Shown: positions 60,669 to 64,000 of the stretch, in pieces
How positions within the stretch are numbered: position 1 is the first letter of the stretch
How the letters are laid out: each line of letters starts with the position of its first letter
DNA from: Toxonevra muliebris
Taxonomy: Eukaryota > Arthropoda > Insecta > Diptera > Pallopteridae
Direction of reading: 5' to 3'
NCBI GenBank assembly: GCA_963691655.1
Contig: OY829326.1
Location: 56,909,776 to 56,973,775, forward strand
Length of the DNA stretch: 64,000 nt
Notes under the pieces: generated by a model
The model's input: the letters and a program-made list of their open reading frames with translations, nothing else
What the model was told of the DNA's origin: nothing
Databases searched by the model: none
Program-made: the position numbers and the translations under genes

Positions 60669-61153
60669 ACAGGGTTATGGTATAAACATAACCATAGCGG
60701 CCGACCTCAGCCTCAACAACAAACAAATAGAATTTTATTAACTTGTATGGGAAATATTTTTTGAAACTAACTGACACTACACTGGATTCTCTTCAAATTC
60801 TCTCAACTTCATAATGTTTTCTCCCTTATGAGAGGCGAAATATTGCCATATTTTAAAATAAAAATCCAAGTGCTGCCAAGTTTTAGTACGAAAACATATG
60901 AATTTCTTTCGGGTTTTGCTTTGTTGATGATTTTGACAATTTTGCACAAATAAACGAAGTGAATAATTTAAATTTATGCAATAAAAACAAAATGAATTGT
61001 AGAAACAAAAATCTAATCCAATTGCTTTTGTTTTGCTTTTCTTTTACATATTTTTGACGCTAGAGGTTGACGCACTTATTATGTTTATTCTCTCAGAAGA
61101 AGTAGGCGGTTAGAGGCCGGCTGCTTTGGTTGTGTTTATACCATTAACCACAT
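60669..61153. mobile_element. inverted-repeat element, ~45-bp TIRs, class unknown
   Basis: The left arm 60669-60710 (GGTTATGGTATAAACATAAC, then CATAGCGGCCGACCTC) is the complement of 61110-61153 (GGCCGGCTGCTTTGG, then TTGTGTTTATACCATTAACC). Each TIR itself contains a small palindrome (GGTTATG ... CATAACC at 60673-60693). The interior (~390 bp) has no ORF of note. The target duplication was not identified, so the superfamily is open. Confidence 0.75.
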
Positions 61154-61159
61154 TACTCT

Positions 61160-61721
61160 ACAGCACTCCCGTTTTCCAAAGTAACGCGGAAAGAAGCCAG
61201 GATTGCAATTTTAAAATCCCGTAATTTTGGGGCTGCAAAATTCAAGAAAAACTTACAAGACCGCTTAAAGGCTGGGTTAAGATAAAGCGTTATAAAACCT
61301 CCACCTGAAATTTTTTCGCCATCGATCAACTTTTGTCCATTTCAAAATAGTTTGTTAAAGACAACAGTGTAGATTTAATAGCTGTTAGCTCATTCATTCA
61401 TTCAAAGTGGAATTTTTGGGTAAATTAGTAGAAATTATTGTTTGTTCAAAAAGTGAATTTAATAGAAAGAAAAAAGTATTATTTTGCACTCCGATCGACG
61501 TGAAAAAATTATCAGCAAGTAGCTAATTTATTATAGAACGTGTAAAGCGAGTTTGTATATTGTTTTTCAAGCAAAATCGGCCTTCCAGCAAACCATACAC
61601 CGTCTAAGGGAGGGTGGGTTGATGTATTAACACCTGGGGGTTACCTATTAATATTAAACATGAAAAGTACTTACAACCAAATTTATCTACTTCTTGATCA
61701 ATTTCTTGAAAAATTTTCACT
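61160..61721. other. non-coding, nothing recognised
   Basis: No TIRs, ORFs or RNA genes recognised. Confidence 0.45.
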
Positions 61722-61725
61722 TTAA

Positions 61726-61850
61726 CCCTTTGACGAACGAATTTCAATGGGGATTAATAGAAACCCTTTGTTATGGTTACTTAAGTCCTCCACAATCATG
61801 AAACTAAATTTCATGCTTCTATATTTATTTGTTTTTCTTTTATTAAAGGT
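61726..61850 (-). mobile_element. terminal fragment of piggyBac-type MITE family 3
   Basis: TTAA (61722-61725) is followed by CCCTTTGACGAACGAATTTC, then GATTAATAGAAACCCTTTGT, then CCACAATCATGAAA and AAATTTCAT. Read inward from its right end, the element at 29607-30213 gives the same order (CCCTTTAACGACCGAATTTT, TGATAGAAACCTATTGT, CCACAATCTTGATA, AAATTTCAT). Only this end remains; an RTE fragment begins shortly after 61850. Confidence 0.72.
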
Positions 61851-61889
61851 TAAAAAAAAATAGCTGTGGAACTGAGACAATCACTTACT

Positions 61890-62440
61890 TAGTTGGCTCT
61901 ACAACCGATGATCGGTCTTGGCTGCAGTTAGGTTCCCCGGTATTTGGTCTTTTCAACGGAGATTAGGTCATCCTGCTCTGCGCGTTCCACCTCCGTGGCT
62001 CGATTAAGACACCCTTCTAGCCGGAGCACTTTTTTGCATTCGCTCAGCATGACCCAGCCAGCGAAGCCGATGGATTTTTATGTGCTTGACTACCTCAATG
62101 TCGCCGTAAAGCGTATATAGCTCATGGTTCTATCTTATACGATACACGTCGTCCACGCACACTGGGCCATTGATCTTGGGGAGTATCTTCCTCTCTAACG
62201 CCTCTCATCGTTGGCGATCAATGTCTACGTCTCAGCGCCGTATATTAGAACGGGAAGTATTAGGGACTTGTATAGCGTTATTTTCGTACATCGAGAGAGG
62301 GCTCTGCTTCTCAATTGCCTACTGAGCCCGTAGTAACACCTGTTGGCAAGATTTATTCTTCGCTTGATCTCAAGGCTGACATTATCGTTGGTGTTGATGC
62401 TGGATCCAAGATAAACGACGTCCTTAACTTAATTGTTCAA
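61890..62440 (-). pseudogene. RTE-like LINE C-terminal fragment
   Basis: The minus strand, from 62440 down, reads VKDVVYLGSSINTNDNVSLE, then IKRRINLANRCYYGLSRQLR, LYKSLILPVLIYGAETWTLI, HIKIHRLRWLGHAERM and ARRVS. This is the well-known region after the RT core in RTE-clade LINEs (YLGS, NRCYYGL, LYGAETW, RLRWLGH). A frameshift and stops follow (around 62200 and below 62000). Its 5' edge abuts the long-TIR element at ~62440. The RT core and endonuclease are missing. Confidence 0.88.
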
Positions 62441-63042
62441 GAACACAACGTAGATAGATCAAGAAAGTAACTTGAGAAAATAATTGTTTTTGAACCTGGC
62501 TCAGGAACGGCTCAGCGACAAAGTGTCATATGGCACCGCTAGGCATTACTGGGTTAAGCTAACAACGAGATAAAAGTGAACGATGATAACGAGGATGAAA
62601 AAAATTACGAAAAAATAAATTAATTAAAAAAAAAAATTTTTTTTTTAAATTTTTAGTTAAAAAATAAAAAAAAATCGAAAATTTTTTTTTTCTAAAAATT
62701 GATGTTTTGATGAAAAAAATATGAACTGCATTTTTAATTTTTTTTTTTTTTTTCAATTTTAAAAATTTTGATTTTTTTTTAAATTTTTAGTTAAAAAATA
62801 AAAAAAAATCGAAAATTTTTTTTTTCTAAAAATTGATGTTTTGATGAAAAAAATATGAACTGCATTTTTAATTTTTTTTTTTTTTTTCAATTTTAAAAAT
62901 TTTGATGTCAAAAAAAAATAAAAAAATTGTGACGTAGCAGAGAAAAACGGACCACGGATTCGGACTCAGCGACCCCCCAACACCCTAAGTGCGTTTGTCC
63001 CGTCTCTGCTCGTTTTCAAAAGTTTCCATTTGTAGAACAGTG
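62441..63042 (-). mobile_element. long-TIR element, copy 2, internally deleted
   Basis: Reverse orientation to the copy at 20208. The end at 63042 read inward gives CACTGTTCTACAAATGGAAA, then GAGCAGAGACGGGACAAACG and GGGGGGTCGCTGAGTCCGA, as in copy 1. It continues through the AT-rich block to GGTGCCATATGACAC and CTCAAGTTACTTTCTTGATC. It then jumps to TTCTTGAACAATTAA, which in copy 1 lies ~330 bp further on, so the middle is deleted. The second TIR is absent at the RTE junction. Confidence 0.78.
62645..62905. repeat. tandem duplication inside copy 2 of the long-TIR element
   Basis: The block TTTAAATTTTTAGTTAAAAA ... TCTAAAAATTGATGTTTTGA ... ATATGAACTGCATTTTTAA ... CAATTTTAAAAATTTTGAT appears twice in a row (about 62645-62770 and 62779-62905), nearly identical. 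Copy 1 of the element has the block only once, so the duplication happened in this copy. Confidence 0.9.
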
Positions 63043-63224
63043 TAATTCTAAAAAATTCAAAAGATTTTACTAAAATTTTTTTCAAAATTGTCATGAAGTG
63101 AGGCTGGACATCTGTTAACGTATCGACATTGCCGCATTAGTAAAAGTTGTTTGCATTTTTAAATTATTCTCAATTCCAAATGTTTGTTTTCGAGTCAAAT
63201 TCTCGTCATTCGCGGGACCAGCTC

Positions 63225-63545
63225 GGTGTCATATACTATGAGCTACTGAAACCGAGTGAAACTATCACAGGAAATTGGTACTGAATGCAATTGATGTATT
63301 TGAGTCGATCATTGAAGGAAACATGGCCACAGTACCAAGAGAGACACGACAAAGGCATGACAATGCTCGGCCACATGTCGCAAAAGTGGAGAAGATATAC
63401 TTTTAAACCCTGAAATGAGAGGTCTTGTCCCACCCGCCGTTCAACCCAGACGTCGCTCCTTTCGACTACCATCTATTTCGTTTGATGGCTCGCGGCCTGG
63501 CGGATCAGCGTTTTCGTTCGTACGAGGAAGTCGAAAAATGGGAAA
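63225..63545 (+). pseudogene. mariner transposase fragment
   Basis: Across three frames: GVIYYELLKPSETITG (about 63228-63275), LMYLSRSLKETWPQYQERHD, a worn second-Asp block (HGKAMTMLGHMSQ-like), then in the frame of 63425-63540 HPPFNPDVAPFDYHLFRLMA and GLADQRFRSYEEVEKW. It stops matching after EKW. The text is close to the mariner at 36.8 kb, so it is probably a related but older copy. No TIR was found. Confidence 0.82.
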
Positions 63546-64000
63546 TTAATTTTTGCTGGATTTTCAAGCTGATCAGGTCTACTGCACTTTTCTGCTGGGT
63601 TACGTTAAGAACCTATGTACAGTATATAGTATATAGTTGTATGTGCGTTGGATTGAGTATTTTGGATTCACATACTTCTATATATACATATGTGTATACC
63701 TTCATATAGCTGTGTATATAATTTCGTATCGAAATTAATAAGTTTAGGGAATTGCATGCATATGTGTGTGCCTTTTATGCTAGAATTTATTTTTGAAAAT
63801 GAGGTTATGTTGATTAAACTACATATGTAATAATAATGAAAAATAGCAATAATTTCGTCCAAAATGTGTTGCTAAATTTAATTTGAAACTTTTAGTTATT
63901 CCTGATAAAGGATACCAGGATTAAAGTTATAAAATGCTTGTAAGTAACTGGATTCTTTAACACAATGCTGCTTTTTTATTCCATAGAGATGCATTTGGAT
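63546..64000. other. non-coding, nothing recognised
   Basis: TATA/CATA-rich words (63601-63720). No coding or RNA feature. Confidence 0.45.

Noticed and set aside
61726..62440. A single LINE running from 62440 through the poly-T at 61850
   Set aside because: The DNA below ~61870 matches the piggyBac-type MITE end at 30.2 kb instead, so it is a separate element.
1..64000. CRISPR arrays, operons, ribosome binding sites
   Set aside because: The DNA is eukaryotic in character; the tandem repeats seen lack regular unique spacers.

Overview
The window looks like intergenic or intronic DNA from a fly. It is very AT-rich and full of poly-A and poly-T runs and short microsatellites (CAA, GAT, GT, CATA). 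Its transposon mix includes mariner, DD41D 'rosa-like' elements, piggyBac-type MITEs, Helitron, jockey-like and RTE LINEs, and a tRNA-derived SINE. That mix suggests a brachyceran dipteran, possibly a tephritid; the family-level guess is inference. I found no host protein-coding gene, no rRNA and no functional tRNA. Every recognisable protein segment is a decayed transposon or retrotransposon.

Region by region. 0-1.6 kb: a pogo-like MITE next to a complete but dead mariner. 3.2-4.0 kb: a 16-bp minisatellite with higher-order structure. 7.7-8.4 kb: a diverged tandem repeat. 8.6-9.8 kb: a DD41D (rosa-type) element with TIRs. 12.2-13.6 kb: diverged AT-rich repeats. 14.7-15.1 kb: a TTAA-flanked piggyBac-type MITE. 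15.8-16.6 kb: a compound direct and inverted repeat. 18.6-19.3 kb: a Helitron Rep fragment on the minus strand. 20.2-21.1 kb: a long-TIR element ending in a CACTG-like sequence. 23.9-24.6 kb: an internally deleted mauritiana-like mariner. 24.9-25.4 kb and 29.6-30.2 kb: two more piggyBac-type MITEs. 31.5-32.3 kb and 33.8-34.6 kb: two TA-flanked elements whose end motif is repeated inside each end (IR/DR-like).

36.8-38.0 kb: the best-preserved mariner, on the minus strand. 40.1-41.3 kb: a 5'-truncated jockey-like LINE with a poly-T (minus-strand poly-A) tail, followed at once by a SINE with a perfect 15-bp target duplication. 43.3-44.4 kb: two LINE C-terminal remnants in opposite orientations. 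45.0-45.3 kb: a MITE-like inverted repeat. 47.5-49.7 kb: short duplications and a GCGCT-rich patch. 52.0-52.6 kb: a foldback element. 52.9-54.1 kb: two different Tc1/mariner remnants side by side. 58.1-58.7 kb: a LINE RNase H/C-terminal remnant. 60.7-61.2 kb: an inverted-repeat element. 61.7-63.0 kb: a nested mosaic of a piggyBac-type MITE end, an RTE LINE and a second copy of the CACTG element. 63.2-63.5 kb: a mariner fragment.

Nothing here works as a pathway. The window is a layered record of at least two dozen insertions, most with readable TIRs and TA, TTAA or longer target duplications, set in unique non-coding host DNA. Coordinates of diverged repeats are approximate because they were read by eye.
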